From: Nageia nagi | Lineage: Eukaryota; Pinophyta | Direction of reading: 5' to 3' | Assembly (NCBI GenBank): GCA_050084985.1 | Contig: JBITNC010000001.1 | Span: 198,958,001-199,022,000 of the forward strand | Length of the DNA stretch: 64,000 bases | In this document: one piece after another, positions 1-10,700 of the stretch | Position numbering within the stretch: position 1 is the first letter of the stretch | Layout of the letters: every line of letters begins with the position of its first letter | Program-made: the position numbers and the translations under genes | The notes under the pieces: generated by a model | Told to the model about the DNA's origin: nothing | The model's input: only the letters and a program-made list of their open reading frames with translations | Databases searched by the model: none

Positions 1-2263
1 GCCTAAAATTGAATACAAGCCATCTCAACCAAAGCAAGAAATGAAAGATATCAGTAAGGATCTAAAATTAAATACCAACTAACCTAGAAACAAGCAAGTT
101 GTTGACCAAGATGGATTCACAAGAGTTGATAAAAAAAGAAGAATATTTCCTAAAAGATCATATATCAATCAATATTTTCCAACAAATTCTATAATTCCTA
201 TCCTAGTTATAGAAATGCCTCATTTGGTTACTATTATAGGTGTAATCATTATGGTCATAAAGTTGTTGATTATAGATTAAATATTAAACCAACCAACTTT
301 ATACATCAGAATGTGTTTACCCTCTTAATAGAAAATAATGGGGAATGTTATAAGTGTCATAACTTTGGCCACATAGGTAATTTTTGCAAGAGTCAGTTTG
401 CAAGTTTGCATAGATAAGAGAAAAATTATGGTAAGACTCATAACATACACATCAATCAAAATTCTGAGAAAGCAATAGAATATTTTAATACGAATCAAAA
501 TACCATTGAATATAAACCTAAGATTAAGAATATTTAGAAAGAAAAGAATGATAATATCAAGAAATAATTGATTGTGAAAACTTCCCTAAAGGTAGAAAAC
601 ATATCTAAACCATGGATACTTGATAGTGGGTGTTCTAAACACATGTTAAGAGACAAGAAAATCTTTAAGAATCTATAATAGTATGATGGTAGTCAAATCA
701 AATTTGGAAATAATGATGGGGAAAATATAGTTGGAAAAGGCTTAGTAAAGTTTGGAGATGGTAAAATCAATACTAAAGAAGTAATTTTTATTATAGGTCT
801 AAAACATAATCTTCTAAGTGTTAGCCAAATTTGTGACAAAGGTAATGATATCATCTTCAAAAAGCATGGGTATGAAATTAGAAGAGAAAATAGTGGAAAG
901 TTGGCTGCACATGGTATAAGAATATCTAGTATCTTATATACTCTAATTGAGAATACTGAAGATTCTTGCTTGTTGAGTTAAAAGAATGCAAATTGGTTAT
1001 GGTACAAAAGATTAGGTCACATCAGTTTTGATAATATTACAAAGATTAATTCTAAAGAGGCTATAAGAGATATGCCAAATATTTTAAAACCATTAGAAAT
1101 TATATGCTCTTCTTGTCAAAAAGGTAAGCAAACTTGATCTTTCTTTAAAACCAAAGGGTACAACACTAGTAAGCCTTTAAAACTTATTCATACTAATCTA
1201 TGTGGACCAACCAAAACATAAAGCATAAATGCTTATAGATATTTCATGCTATGTATAGATGATTACACCATAAGATTTTGGTTCATTTTCTTAAGCACAA
1301 GTTAGATGCTTTTTATATGTTCAAATGCTTCAAAATCTTAGCTAAAAACCAAATTGGTATAAGGATCAAATTATTGAAATTAGATAGAGGAGGAGATTTT
1401 ATCTCAAAGGAGTTTATTGAATATTGTGAGAAGTATGGCATTAGAAGATAGTTCTCAGCTCCAAGAATACCTTAGCAAAATGGTGTGGTAGAAAAAAAAA
1501 ATAGTGCAAAAAATTGTTAAAACTATGTTAGTGGAGGGAAAACTAGTTGATTGATTTTGGAAGGAGGCAGTACATGTAGCTGTCTATATCCAAAATAGAT
1601 GCTTACTAAGACCAAATTAAGATAAGACACCATATGAGCTTTAGTTTGGAAGGAAGGCTAATATCAAACACTTCAAGATCCTTGGTAGTAAATGCTACAT
1701 TAAAAGGATTTAAGATAATCCTGTAAAGTTTGAATACAGAGCATATTAAAGTATATTTCTTGGCTATTCATCAAAATCAAGGCTTATAGATGCTATAATA
1801 GAAGGCTTGGAAAAATAGTTGAAAGTGCTTATGTAAAAGTAGATGAAGGTATAAACTTATTAGCTAACAATTAGGCCAATTACCCTACTTATGAGAATAT
1901 GATTGAAGGAGATTAACATAAAGAACCAAAAGAAGAATAATCATAACCAATCACTCCATCTACTCCAAATACACCTACAAGGTATGTGCAAACAAACCAG
2001 CCTAAGAGCAGATTATAGGAGATCTTAGAACAAGTGTTTAGATTAGAAGAAGAATTGCATAAGAATAAAAGCATACAAATTACTCTTTATCATCTCACAT
2101 TGAACCAAAAATGGTGATGGAAGCTTATCAAGATGAAAAATGGGTGAAGGCAATGGAAGAAGAGTTGAATAAGATTGAGAAGAACAAGACATGGGAATCG
2201 ATTCCTAGATCGGTAAATAAGAATATCATTAGTATCAAGTGGTTATTCTAGAACAAGTTGAAT
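1..2263 (+). pseudogene. Decayed Ty1/copia retrotransposon gag-pol (copia-3), truncated at both ends
   Basis: Translated pieces follow the copia order. A CCHC zinc knuckle lies near 344-390 (ECYKCHNFGHIGNFC). The protease signature PWILDSGCSKHM is near 610-645. The GAG-pre-integrase block (LWYKRLGHIS, then CSSCQKGKQT) spans about 990-1135. Integrase core pieces lie at about 1178-1500 (LKLIHTNLCGP, KLLKLDRGGDF, QNGVVEKKN). The start of reverse transcriptase is at about 2085-2262 (EKWVKAMEEELNKIEKNKTW, then SIKWLF and NKLN). Many in-frame TAA and TAG codons and frame changes make it a dead copy. The family differs from copia-1: its protease is DSG rather than DTG. The reverse transcriptase stops at NKLN exactly where a CACTA-type terminus begins. 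The 5' part lies outside the window, and the rest of the polymerase is not seen here. Confidence 0.85.
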
Positions 2264-2283
2264 CACTACAAGCAAATGATCGT
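2264..2283 (+). repeat. CACTA terminal inverted repeat (left end of TNP2-type element)
   Basis: Begins CACTACAAG, the common plant En/Spm terminus. It sits directly after the copia-3 codons for NKLN. The flanking trinucleotide AAT (2261-2263) would be the 3-bp target duplication, but its partner was not found. Confidence 0.6.
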
Positions 2284-2769
2284 CGAGCATTGAGAATAAT
2301 GCTAGGAATTTTTCTTTTTAATTTTTTAATGTTATTTTTGTTAGGCCTCATCAGGGGTTTTTACTTCCTAATGTTATGGATGATAAAATTACCAATAAAA
2401 TTTTTCTAATAATTCTAATGTTTTTATTGATGATATGTGTGATATTATTTTTATTTTCTAATGATATGTCTAATGATAAGTTAAAATTTCATGTTACGTA
2501 GATGATGCAATATTATCTCCAAACATCCCAAAACTAACAAAATTAGTTGGAAATCTTAAAACTTTGAATTCATCTAACTTAAGCACCATTTTTTGATGAT
2601 AAAGTGAACCCATATTTTTTCACACACACCACATATATATGTTTTAATTAGAATTTTTATAAATTATCAAATACATAAAAAAACCTTTCAATATGTCTAT
2701 AAAATATAAATCATTTAAGTTTAATAACATTCATAAAAATATAAAATACTTTTATGAATCATTTAACTA
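2284..2769. other. AT-rich 3' flank of the CACTA transposase gene
   Basis: No coding signal. It contains repeated TAATG and CTAATG motifs, which could be decayed subterminal repeats or 3' untranslated sequence of the TNP2-like gene ending at about 2770. Confidence 0.35.
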
Positions 2770-4219
2770 TCATTTATATCATATTCATTGGGATAAATTA
2801 CAATATATTTTGCTCTAGGATCAATATTAATTACAAACCACATTGTCTCATCATCTACATCTAGACATAAAACTATTTGATTATAATATTATGGTAAAAT
2901 ATAAGGTTCTTTATCTTCAACTTAGTATTTTATGGAGTTGATTTCAAAGTATTCACTATTATCATCATGTAAGATTGTTCTTCTATCAAGTGTGTCAAAC
3001 CATTTACATCTAAATACTACACATTGGAATGACCTATAATTTAATTGAATAATTTGTTGAATTTTTTCAACATATTGTAATGTTTTTTCTATCAAATTTT
3101 TATCTTTTGTACTTGCATGACTTGCTTGGTCAAAATCAACCATCATTCTACAATCAAATGTCACTCTATTCTAATTAATCTTTTTAATTCTAAAGTGTTG
3201 ACCATATACCCATATTGAAGAGAAAACTAATTTTTGTAATTTATATAAAAAATATTATTAGAGCAATCATTATATTTGTATAAACTATCATGCTTTTATA
3301 AAAATATCAAAAATTAAATGCATATTAGTAAATTAATAATAAATACATTTTGATTACATCTAATGGCTATAGTTTTAATATCTTCATTTATATTTTCACA
3401 TTATTTTCTTTCTTTCTCATCAATTGCTTCCCTAAACAATGACCTTGGATACTCTGTCAACCAATTTTTGTCTCTTAGTTGTGTAGGTATAGGTGTATCC
3501 CTTGGATTTTTTCTACAAAATAAGGTACATTCTTCTGCAAGTATACTTTTTTTACTTTTGTAAAATTCAATCCACTCCTTACATCTTATATCCATTATGA
3601 TAAATTAGTTTATAGATTCAAATTCCTGATAATCTATAAAATCATAATAAACATCCATAAGTAACAATTGATTAAATTAAATCCAAAATGCATGTTATAC
3701 ATATTATTATAAATTAGTAATATCTTTAATATTATTAGTACCTTTAATAGTATAATTTGTCCTATTATATTCCAAAATCTTTCTTTCAAATTTTTGTATG
3801 TCTTTTCCTGCTTGCCACATCTTTGGTACAGAAGGATAGATTTGGAAAATATACTTAGATGCATAAAACAAATATTATTGTATAATGTATCTCTCACTTA
3901 TTGATCCTTCTAGTCATGATTTTTGTCTTGCAAATACTTTTAGTACTTTTAACACCTGTTATTTCTATATCATCTACTAGGTGGATGAACATATGCACTT
4001 GTATGTCCATAAAAGCAGCAAGCATTTTCTTTTCAAAGATACATACAATTTCAACAATTTCTTTACGCCATCTAGGTATTTCACTCACATGTATCTCCTT
4101 TCTAGTTATCCACCCATTGATAAAAATATAATATCATCAAATATTTACAAAAATGATAAAAAAAAAATAGATAACAAAAATAATTAAACACATGTTATTT
4201 TTTCATAGAGAATTACCAT
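2770..4219 (-). pseudogene. CACTA TNP2-like transposase, C-terminal piece (DUF4218 and DUF4216 regions)
   Basis: Read on the minus strand. The piece at about 4090-3894 gives IPRWRKEIVEIVCIFEKK then AAFMDIQVHMFIHLVDDIE, matching the DUF4218 pattern (L-E-x-x-F-P-P-x-F-F-D-x-M-x-H-L). The open frame at 3164-2922 contains FQCVVFRCKWFDT followed by YFEINSIKY, and reading on to about 2770 gives further matches to DUF4216. Both domains follow the transposase_21 core in plant En/Spm TNP2 proteins, so this is the downstream end of the gene whose core lies at 13147-14565. Stops and intron-like AT-rich stretches (for example 3165-3400) interrupt the frame. The copia-1 element separates it from the core. 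Confidence 0.7.
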
Positions 4220-4224
4220 AATAT
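4220..4224. repeat. Target-site duplication AATAT (left, copia-1)
   Basis: AATAT directly precedes the 5' LTR (TGTTAG...). The same AATAT follows the 3' LTR at 13142-13146. A 5-bp duplication is expected for Ty1/copia integration. Confidence 0.9.
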
Positions 4225-4277
4225 TGTTAGAATTTGTAATGAAATATTGTGAATATCTAAACTCCTTGTAAATTCAA

Positions 4278-4317
4278 TTAATCACTTAAAGGATATGTAG
4301 ATACCTTAAGTGATTAA
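4278..4317. promoter_or_regulatory. U3 palindrome, 12-bp perfect arms
   Basis: TTAATCACTTAA (4278-4289) and its exact reverse complement TTAAGTGATTAA (4306-4317) enclose a 16-base spacer that itself partly pairs (GGATAT with ATACC). It is also present in the 3' LTR. The older copia-2 LTR has a palindrome at the same place with different but still complementary arms. It may bind a factor or fold in DNA or RNA; its role is inference. Confidence 0.7.
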
Positions 4318-4396
4318 TAGAATTCTTTAATATGTAGACTTTGACTTTACCAAAGGAGTTAGTTGGTAGGTTGAAGTTTGGTGGTACATTTAATGT

Positions 4397-4434
4397 AACC
4401 CTAACCTTACCCTTGGGTTAAAGGAAGGTTAGGG
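4397..4434. promoter_or_regulatory. Telo-box and 10-bp inverted repeat upstream of the LTR TATA box
   Basis: AACCCTAA (4397-4404) equals the plant telo-box seen in many plant promoters. CCCTAACCTT (4399-4408) and AAGGTTAGGG (4425-4434) are perfect reverse complements with a 16-base spacer. The repeat ends about 15 bases before the TATA box. Copia-2 keeps a shorter palindrome, CCCCTT/AAGGGG, at the equivalent place. Confidence 0.6.
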
Positions 4435-4448
4435 AGGTGCTCTCAACC

Positions 4449-4456
4449 TATAAATA
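4449..4456 (+). promoter_or_regulatory. TATA box of the copia-1 5' LTR
   Basis: TATAAATA followed by GAGGGCC. It lies mid-LTR as expected for the U3/R promoter. The copy in the 3' LTR is at 12869-12876 and the same box is kept in copia-2 at 38837. Confidence 0.8.
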
Positions 4457-4725
4457 GAGGGCCTCTCCTCATGTAAAGATATCTAAGTTTTGAGTAAGAT
4501 TACTCTACTTGGTTGTGTAGGAGAGAGCTAGAGAATAGTTGTAAGAGAGACATAGATTTGAGAATAAGAGAACTAGTTGTGGATGTACTCCCAAGGAGGG
4601 AGGAACCACATTATATTGGTGTCATATTGTGTGAATGATGTTCTTAGAATTATAGATGTGTTATCTTGAGTTTCCTAGTCTAAGGTCCTAGAGGATTTGT
4701 TTAGATCTAGTTCAAATCCTACATT

Positions 4726-4737
4726 TGGTATCAGAGC
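4726..4737 (+). other. Primer-binding site for tRNA-iMet
   Basis: TGGTATCAGAGC, complementary to the 3' end of plant initiator tRNA-Met, begins two bases after the LTR end. This is standard for plant copia elements. Minus-strand DNA synthesis starts here. Confidence 0.95.
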
Positions 4738-5454
4738 CTTGTTGAGGAAGCTCTTCTTGGTGTGGAAGCTCTACTTCTTGGTGTTGAAACTCTCCTTGTT
4801 GTGAAAGCTCTTTTGGTGTGGAAGCTACATCTTGGAAGTGCTTCATCCTTCTCAACTTTGGAGATCTTCATTCTTCATTGTGAGGTAAAAGGTTTGCAAA
4901 GTTATAACCTTCTATCCTTCTTTAACAAAGTTCATTATGATACTAATCTTTTGTATGATTATGCTAGCTCAATGTCAATGTCTTAGCAATACCATAATAT
5001 ATTTTTGCTATTCTCTTCTTACTAACAAACTTTTATGTTAGTAATCTATTTTTAATGTACAAAGAAAATTTTTTTTCTTTTGAGCAAAAATATATTATGC
5101 TAGCATCTTATTGAAAAGATTTTACAATATTATTTTGTGAAAAATATCATAAAAAAAGGAGGAAGGTGCAATTTTTTTTTCATATTTTATTGTTGAAATA
5201 GAAAGGAGGACAAATTTTTTAAAAGGGCACAATCATATATTAGTGGCACCATAATATATATCTTGCATTATTTTAAACCTATAGTCAAAGCTATATATAT
5301 TTTTTATTTTAAACAAATTTGTTTAAATGCTAAATTAAAAAATATATATGTATGGGAGCAATTAATACCAAAATATTTATTAAATTGCAAAGTCACGTTT
5401 TGTTTGCAAAGGTATTACAATATCCATTAAAATTAATACAATAAAAATTAATTC
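4738..5454 (+). other. Proximal leader of copia-1 with short imperfect repeats
   Basis: At about 4746-4835 the phrase GTGGAAGCTC with CTTCTTGGTG recurs about four times as an imperfect short tandem repeat. The rest is AT-rich with no coding signal; the 74-codon plus-strand frame at 4762 runs through these repeats and has no family match. The copia-2 leader starts with similar AAGCTCTTCTT sequence. Confidence 0.5.
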
Positions 5455-6390
5455 GAGGGGGGTCCAAACAAACAAAAAAAATAGAAAGGCACGAGTGGTG
5501 GTGGCTCCTCCGCCCACCCACGCGATGCCGCAGCTCATCCTCCCGCGAGCGGCCACCTCCCCCCGCGCGGCCACCGCGCGCCCCTCTGCCTCCTCCGCCC
5601 TCGTGCTGTCGCTGCCTCCTCCTCAGCCCGCCCGCACGCCGCTGCCCCTCAACCCCGCGGCGCTGCTACTCCTGCCCACGTGCGGTGTCTGGCGGCTTTC
5701 CCACTCTGTGCACGAGCCGGATTATTGAACGTGCTGCAGACCGTTTCATCGCCTGTGCTGGTCGCCCACTCGTCTAACGTCGAAAGGCACGCAGGACATG
5801 CACAGACCGGCTACGTTGATTGACAAAGGGGGGAATACATGCGGACAGCCCGCCGGCCAGCAGGTGCCTCACGACTGCTGCCAAATGCAAGTGCGCAGGG
5901 ATCGAACCCACGATCACGTGGTTACAAGCCACGCGCTCTCTTCCAAGCCCTCAGCCTCCTCCTCGCTGGTCTCCACCGTGCCTGTCTCCTCCTCTGCAGA
6001 CACTGTTTCCTGGATTGGAATGATCACCGATGGCCTCCAGTTCCCAGCCTGCTCGTGCGCGCCGGCTCCCTCTCGCTGCTGCTGCGCCTGCTCCCCTCCC
6101 TCTTGTTTGCTCTCTGCTCTCCTCCCCTCTCACGTGCTGCTCGCACACGCGGATATGCACCGAACGAATACGTTAAACGTCTTCTCCCTTCATCAGCATG
6201 GTCACACCGTTTCATGGCCTGCCCATATACACAAACCACTGACTGGTCTTCTCCTTCCTCTCCTCTTAAGCTCCTCCTCTCTGGTCAGCCTCCTGCGCCA
6301 GCCTTCTCTTCCTCCTTCCCTGGTCAAGGTTGATGGCTGCCCACTCCTTCCAAGTCACCTTAACTGCCTTAGTTTTGTTTTTTGACCACC
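5455..6390 (+). other. GC- and CpG-rich block in the copia-1 leader
   Basis: About 930 bp are strikingly GC-rich in an otherwise AT-rich window, with many intact CpG dinucleotides and CT-rich runs. Open frames of 164 and 195 codons (5839-6333, 5798-6385) overlap in different phases and have low-complexity Ser/Leu/Pro-rich translations. They look like by-products of base composition and not genes. An antisense tRNA-like sequence lies at 5889-5940. The older copia-2 has a pyrimidine-rich block at the same leader position (about 39830-40270) that has lost most CpG. The block may be a captured host fragment or a retained leader domain; I do not recognise its source. Confidence 0.6.
5889..5940 (-). 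tRNA. tRNA-Thr(UGU)-like remnant, antisense in the copia-1 leader
   Basis: On the minus strand the sequence reads GAGC-G, then a 5-bp anticodon stem CGTGG/CCACG around the loop CTTGTAA (anticodon TGT, threonine). A T-arm with GGTTCGATCC (a B-box match) follows, closed by G-C and wobble pairs. The D arm is reduced and no pairing 5' acceptor strand is visible, so it is a fragment or tRNA-derived repeat and not a functional gene. It could be a tRNA-derived SINE head or a relic of template switching onto a tRNA during reverse transcription. Confidence 0.5.
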
Positions 6391-7768
6391 TCCATATTTG
6401 CACTTCCCAAAAGCAACGTATTTTTTGGTGGAAGAACAAGGGGGGTTCATATTTTTTTTTCCATCTACTAAGCATTTAATGCTTATTGACTTAGGCATTT
6501 TTTTTAGTTCATAAGGTAGACAAAGCATTCCAACGCATTTAAAACTTGGGGTATGAGTCTCCTATTCCAACTTGCACACATACTTCTTAGGCATTTAATT
6601 TTACAAGTCAATTGCTCCCATTAAATGCACTTAGGAGCACTTAAAATAATTTCTTATTTTCTCCTCCAAAATTAAATGCTTAATTAACTAGTGCACATGC
6701 ATAGTCATTTAGTCTAAAGTATGCTATTTTTTTAAGTACAAAAAAAAAGGGGGGGCATTTTTTTACTTAAAATGCATCACTTATAAGACAAGTCTTAGCA
6801 TACAAGTTGGTTCTCTAGAGATAAACCTTTAAGTAAAAAGGGGGGGCCTTGGTATAAATTTTTTACTTAAATTTTATCTAGATGCATGTATCTTGTTTGA
6901 AGACTAAGTATGCTTAGGACTTAAATTTTTAATGCATGATGGATGCTTACTTAAATTTTTAAGTCATGATATACTAAGTAGGACTTAGTTCCTTGTTTAA
7001 TTCATTAAGTGCTTGAATAAAGTGAGAAAAATATGAACAATGTAAAAGTCCTTTAGGGGTTAGAACAAAACCCATTGGACTCAATTTTTTGGCCTTTTTA
7101 AGGTTTCAAGTTCGTGTGGATGGAGTATTTTTCATCTTACTTTATATTTTTTGCACATTTGCTTATACTTGCAATACGCAAAAATGTGAAAAGTAACCCC
7201 TAAAATGAATACATCCGCATGTATTTTCCACAACATGACTTGTTTGGGGAGCCATGAGGTGAGGACAGGGCAGACTGGAGCCCTTTTAGTCCGAAGAACC
7301 AAGTGGTGGTAAGTCCGTCTTAATTGCCCCTAAGACCTCTGTTGGATTGGACATAACTCTATTAGGTGGACAGGCATGTGTGTAGTGATACCACATGTCC
7401 GCACGTCCATTCAGGGATTATCCTGATAACCTAGGAGGAAAATTGAAAACCTTAATCAAGATAATTAAAATGGCCGTCCAAGATACGTCGGATCCTTGGA
7501 AAATAGTAAGTACTTCTCCTTGTGAGAGTATATCACTGACCAAGGTGAACTGGTTGAGGACTGGTAGTACTTGGGCTCCTCTTGTGTGGGCATCCAGGTG
7601 AAGGCCTAATTCTATACAAGAAAACAACCCCAACTTTATCCTTCTATGGATCGTGGTTAATGAGGTTACACATGTGGGACATGTTTGCTTATTAGTTGTT
7701 TTATATGTATAGATGGAAAAATTGTAAAAGTTTACATTCTTATTGTATATTTATTATTTTTTGTAGCA
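6391..7768 (+). other. Distal leader of copia-1, conserved with copia-2
   Basis: Noncoding. Two AAGGGGGGGC-type purine runs (near 6750 and 6840) and a stretch at about 7200-7440 (GTGTAGTGATACCACATG) are clearly matched in copia-2 at about 40890 and 41345-41590. This shows the long leader belongs to the element. The overlapping 68- and 71-codon frames at 7395-7633 are on opposite strands of this leader and are not supported as genes. Confidence 0.6.
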
Positions 7769-10700
7769 ATGGTTGAAACCTTCGTTCCCAAGCACATACT
7801 CGATGGTTCCAACTTTGGAATATGGGAACCACGTATGAAAGCCGAGTTACAAGCAAGAAAGCTATGGCAGACAGTTAGTGAAGATGCGGTTGCTCCTACC
7901 GATGAGAAGGCTCTTGAAGTATACAACTCAAAGAATGAGTTAGCAACTTCTATGATATACCGTGCAGTTTCAGATGATGTCCTTCTCATGATTTCTTCAT
8001 CAACTTCAGCAAAGGAAGCTTGGGATAGGTTAAAGAAAATCTACCTTGGATCCAAATTTTCAAGAAGGTTTACCATTCTACAAAAGTTGTTGCAGTATCG
8101 ACAAAGTGAAGATGAAAGTGCCTCCATCTACTTAAACAAAATCATTGACCTCAGGACACAACTGGTTGGTTGTGGGTGCAACTGGATCAATGATGAGTTC
8201 ATGGTCTTCATCATTCTACAAAGCCTTACTTCAAAGTTCAGCAACTTTGTCACAGTTATGGAAACAAGGCTCGATGATGAAGAAGATGTCATCTCACTTG
8301 ATAACCTTTCAAGACTTCTTCTAAAGCATGAGGAAACTTTGAACAAGAAAATGTTGAACCTTTCTCCAAAGGACCATAGCATTGCTCTAGGAGCAAGCAA
8401 AACTCCTTTCAAGAAAAAGTTCAAACATTACAAATTCAAAGACAACAAGTCCTCATCTACCTTCAGGAAGTATGACAAAAAGGGCAACAACAACAACAAT
8501 CATGGCAACTACAGGCACAGAAATGATAAAGCAGGATCCAGCAATCCAACACCTCAGGAAAAGTTTGATGGGAATTGTAACTTCTGTGGCATCTTTGGGC
8601 ACAAAGAGTATGATTGTCGCAAAAAGAAATTTGCTCAAAAAGGAAAGGGAAATGTAAATGTGAGAAATTTCAATAATAAAAAGAAGAACAAGCATGCTGC
8701 TTCTGTTGCCTACTACTCAATGACTCAAACTGTTTCAAATGATTGGATTGTTGATACAGGATGCACTAATCACATGTGTTATGAAAAGGATAAGTTTGAA
8801 AACTTTCATAAGTACAAAAAGGATGCAGTTGTGATAGGTGATAATACAGTCCTTGATGTTCACGGAATAGGAAGTGTGAAGATTCATGGAAAGACTCTTG
8901 ATAATGTCTTTTATGTGCCTAAACTAAGGATGAATCTCATCTCCGTGATTCAAATTACAAGGAAAGGATGCTCATTTGAGTTTACCTCACACTCTTGGTG
9001 TGTTAAGAAAGGACTTGCCACTTTGATGAAAGGATCAGTAAAGAATGACCTTTATATTGTGGATCAAGTACCTTCAAAGATTTGTCTTGCTACAAATGTT
9101 TGTTCAAAAGGTAATCTTTGGCATCAACGATTAGGACACCTTAACCACAAGAGTATTCAAGCCATGAAAACTCAAGAACTTGTAGAAGGTTTACCTAATA
9201 TTTCACCCACAGTTGGTCTTTGTGAAAGGTGCATTCTAGGGAAGATGCATAGGCAAAAGTTTGAAAAAGATAAGGCAACTCGGGCTACTTTTCCTCTTCA
9301 GCTTGTGCATTCAGATTTGATGGGTCCTTTTCAGACTAAGTCACTAGGTGGAGCTTCTTATGTTCTGACCTTCATTGATGACTTCAGTAGGATGACATTT
9401 GGTTATCTACTTGAGCACAAGGATCAAACTTTTGACAGGTTTCAAGACTTCAAGGCACTTGTTGAAAATCAAACTGATTTTAAGATCAAAATGCTAAGAT
9501 CGGACAATGGGGGTGAATATAATAGCAATGAGTTTAACGCCTTTTGTGTTAAACACGGGATTAAGCGACAATTCACAATCCCATACACCCCTCAGCAAAA
9601 TGGAGTTGCTGAAAGGAAGAATCGCACCATTATGGAAATGGCAAGATGCATGTTGGGTAACCTTCCTAGTTTCTTATGGGGCGAAGCTGTTCACACTGCT
9701 ATTCACACTCTAAATAGGTGTCCTACTAAGGCAGTTGAAGGTAAAACTCCATATGAAGCATGGACAGGAAAGAAACCTAACCTCTCACACTTCAGAATCT
9801 TCGGTTGTGATGCATTTGCCTTCATTACCTCAGAGAAAAGAAAGAAGCTAGATAAACGATTAGAAAAATGCATCTTTGTGGGGTATGATAATCAGCATAG
9901 AGGTTACAGGCTCTACTCTTCATCTCAGAAAATAGTCTTTGTTTCTAGGGATGTTAAGTTCAATGAACTTTCTAAGGATACGACCTCTCATGCTGAAGTG
10001 TCTGATACAGATGATTCTTCGCCTGCACCTAACTGGTTGGATGAGCATGTAGAGAAGTCACCACAAGAGCAAAATTCTCCGGCACAGAGAATTACAAGAA
10101 GTATGACCTTGAATAAATCCTTATTTGCCAAAATTGATAATATACATGAGCCATCAACCTTCAAAGAAGCTTCCAAGCAAGAGTGTTGGATGGAAGCTAT
10201 GAAAGTTGAGTATGAGGCTCTCATGAAAAATGAAACTTGGGATTTGGTTCCTTATCCCAATGAGAAAAATGTGATTGGCAATAAATGGATATACAAGGTC
10301 AAGTACAATTCTGATGGAAACATTGAAAAATACAAGGCAAGGTTAGTAGCCAAAGGATTCGCTCAGAAATATGGTGTTGATTATGAGGAAACCTTTGCTC
10401 CTGTAGCCAAGATGCCTACTGTCAGAATAATTCTTGCTCTTTCTGCAGCTCAAGGATGGAAAGCTTTTCAACTTGATGTCAAAAGTGCATTTCTCAATGG
10501 GGACTTGGATGTTGAAATCTACATGAATCAACCAGAAGGATTTATTCCAGAAGGAAAAGAGACTCTTGTGTGTAAGCTAAAGAAGTCTTTGTATGGACTT
10601 AAGTAAGCACCTAGAGCATGGTACAAGAAAATTTCAGGATTCTTTGCAGATATTGGTTTTTCCAAGTGCTTCTCAGATTCCGATCTCTATGTACTCAATC

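Larger units (their letters stand above)
4225..4723 (+). repeat. 5' LTR of copia-1 (499 bp)
   Basis: TG...CA ended. U3 contains a 12-bp perfect inverted repeat (4278-4289 with 4306-4317), a telo-box and a second inverted repeat (4397-4434), and a TATA box (4449-4456). The primer-binding site starts two bases after its end. It matches the 3' LTR except for one 2-bp indel. Confidence 0.97.

Noticed and set aside
5889-5940. Functional tRNA-Thr gene
   Set aside because: No pairing 5' acceptor strand and a shortened D loop; at best a remnant.
5798-6385. 195-codon open frame in the GC-rich block as a protein-coding gene
   Set aside because: Translation is low-complexity Ser/Leu/Pro-rich, overlapping frames in other phases are equally open, and GC-rich sequence has few stops by chance. 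No family recognised.
7685-7768. Upstream in-frame ATG (7685) as the start of gag-pol
   Set aside because: The 28 extra residues are hydrophobic and not kept in copia-2, whereas the ATG at 7769 aligns with the copia-2 start.
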